From Utricularia gibba (lineage: Eukaryota; Streptophyta; Magnoliopsida; Lamiales; Lentibulariaceae), in the NCBI GenBank assembly GCA_002189035.1, contig NEEC01000364.1, positions 1-32,608 on the forward strand: a stretch of DNA of 32,608 nt. Direction: 5' to 3'. The notes beneath the pieces were generated by a model. The model did no database searches. It saw nothing but the letters and a program-made list of their open reading frames with translations, and was not told where the DNA came from. This document shows positions 32,371 through 32,608 of this stretch, piece by piece; the stretch's first letter is position 1; each line of letters starts with the position of its first letter. The position numbers and the translations under genes were made by a program.

Positions 32371-32608
32371 ATGATGCATTTGTTTAAATTACGATGTCAA
32401 GTGCACCCCACATGATTTTTTAACAACTACTTTATACTGAGGAGGCGGTCTTGGGGGGCACTTGGAACCGGAAAAAAGATCAGCTTAGGCTTTGGCCCAA
32501 AGTAAGTTGTAGCCCGGCAAAGAAAGTGATGTATTTATTAACGTTCGGTTTTCGGGTTGCCTACATGGTTTTTCAAGGAACCGCTTCTCGTTTTGTGGCG
32601 GCCAGTCT
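32371..32608 (+). repeat. Type B monomer 14, cut by window end
   Basis: A partial B copy of 238 bp. Entry is GTCAAGTGC (B2) but the next segment is TACTTTATACTGAGG (B1-like). It has GGAACCGG, GATCAGCTTAGG, GTAGCCCGGCAAAG and AACGTTCGG, then A-like GGAACCGC in place of GGAACAGC. Its right end lies beyond the window. Confidence 0.85.

Larger units (their letters stand above)
1..32608. repeat. Satellite DNA array, about 310-315 bp monomer, 104 complete copies plus two partial
   Basis: The same unit recurs head to tail across the whole window with no inversion, spacer or foreign insertion. Monomer starts read by eye run from 161 to 32371, giving 104 complete copies and a mean period of 309.7 bp. 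All copies face the same way. Each contains in order: an A-tract, ATGATGCATTTG, TTTAAATTA, CACGTGCACCCCACATG, a T-tract, ACTTTATAC, the variable GAGCAGGCGG...GTAAG stretch, GTAGTCCGGCAAATAAAG, TGTATTTATT, CGTTCGG, TGCCTACATGG, TTCAAGGAACCGCTTCTCG, GGCGGCCAGTCTCGCT, ACTTGGTCC and GGCTCATGAGG. Stops occur in every frame of each monomer and lengths are not kept to multiples of three, so coding is not supported. The setting is inferred to be eukaryotic heterochromatin; the species is not identifiable from the sequence. Confidence 0.97.

Noticed and set aside
1-32608. 5S rDNA tandem array, considered because the period is similar to plant 5S units
   Set aside because: No stretch on either strand resembles the conserved 5S rRNA sequence or its internal control region.
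1-32608. rDNA intergenic spacer subrepeats
   Set aside because: No rRNA coding sequence is in the window and over 32 kb of one repeat is longer than spacer subrepeat blocks usually are. Not excluded if the window lies inside an abnormal expansion, but nothing supports it.
1-32608. CRISPR array
   Set aside because: There are no unique spacers; the whole 310-bp unit is repeated, not a short repeat alternating with variable sequence.

Overview
The whole window is one uninterrupted tandem satellite array. I see no protein-coding gene, rRNA, tRNA, transposon or unique sequence. Taking ATGATGCATTTG, just after the A-tract, as the phase, I count 104 complete monomers between 161 and 32370. A partial copy lies at each edge (1-160 and 32371-32608), so neither end of the array is in view. 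The mean period is 309.7 bp. Most copies are 302-316 bp and the extremes are 272 and 325 bp; late copies cluster at 312-316 bp. The reference copy 30173-30487 is about 45% G+C. An array this long and purely non-coding points to eukaryotic heterochromatin (centromeric, pericentromeric, subtelomeric or B-chromosome type). I do not recognise the family and cannot name a taxon. Short ORFs of 60-100 codons recur once per monomer, end at stops present in every copy, and differ by frameshifts between copies, so I treat them as satellite by-products.

Three monomer classes can be told apart. Type A is the majority: GAGCAGGCGG, CTGGAACGGGAC, CCGAGAGTTAG, GGCAAATAAAG, ATCGTTCGG, GGAACCGC, GGTCAACTGG. 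Type B is a diverged minority: GAGGAGGCGG, CTTGGAACCGGAAAAAG, TCAGCTTAGG, GTAGCCCGGCAAAG, AACGTTCGG, GGAACAGC, GCTAGGAAC, GAGGACAAAAGG. It occurs 13 times, plus one deleted hybrid and one copy cut by the window end. Type C copies (seven) are A monomers carrying a short B-like patch around GGGGAGGAACGG / TCAGCTTAGG.

Layout: 161-3271, ten A copies; 3272-7519, B-anchored units of 4, 4, 3 and 2 monomers ending in a deleted A/B hybrid; 7520-10624, ten A copies; 10625-13109, two more tetramer units (B-A-A-A, then B-A-C-A); 13110-23011, B copies spaced 7, 12, 7 and 5 monomers apart; 23012-27714, a 15-monomer A run that becomes very uniform after 25.2 kb; 27715-32608, B copies spaced 5 and 10 apart among uniform A copies.

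The monomers are ordered, not shuffled. The copy after B usually carries GATATC at its entry and a GGTAAGGTTGG variant. The copy before B usually carries GGTAATG, CCCCATTCTG and CGAATAAA or CGATAAA. C often sits two places before B. This is a degenerate higher-order repeat of about 1.24 kb that has been expanded by insertion of A copies. Many differences between copies are one-base homopolymer length changes, which may be residual long-read consensus error; the class-defining substitutions recur in many copies and are safer.
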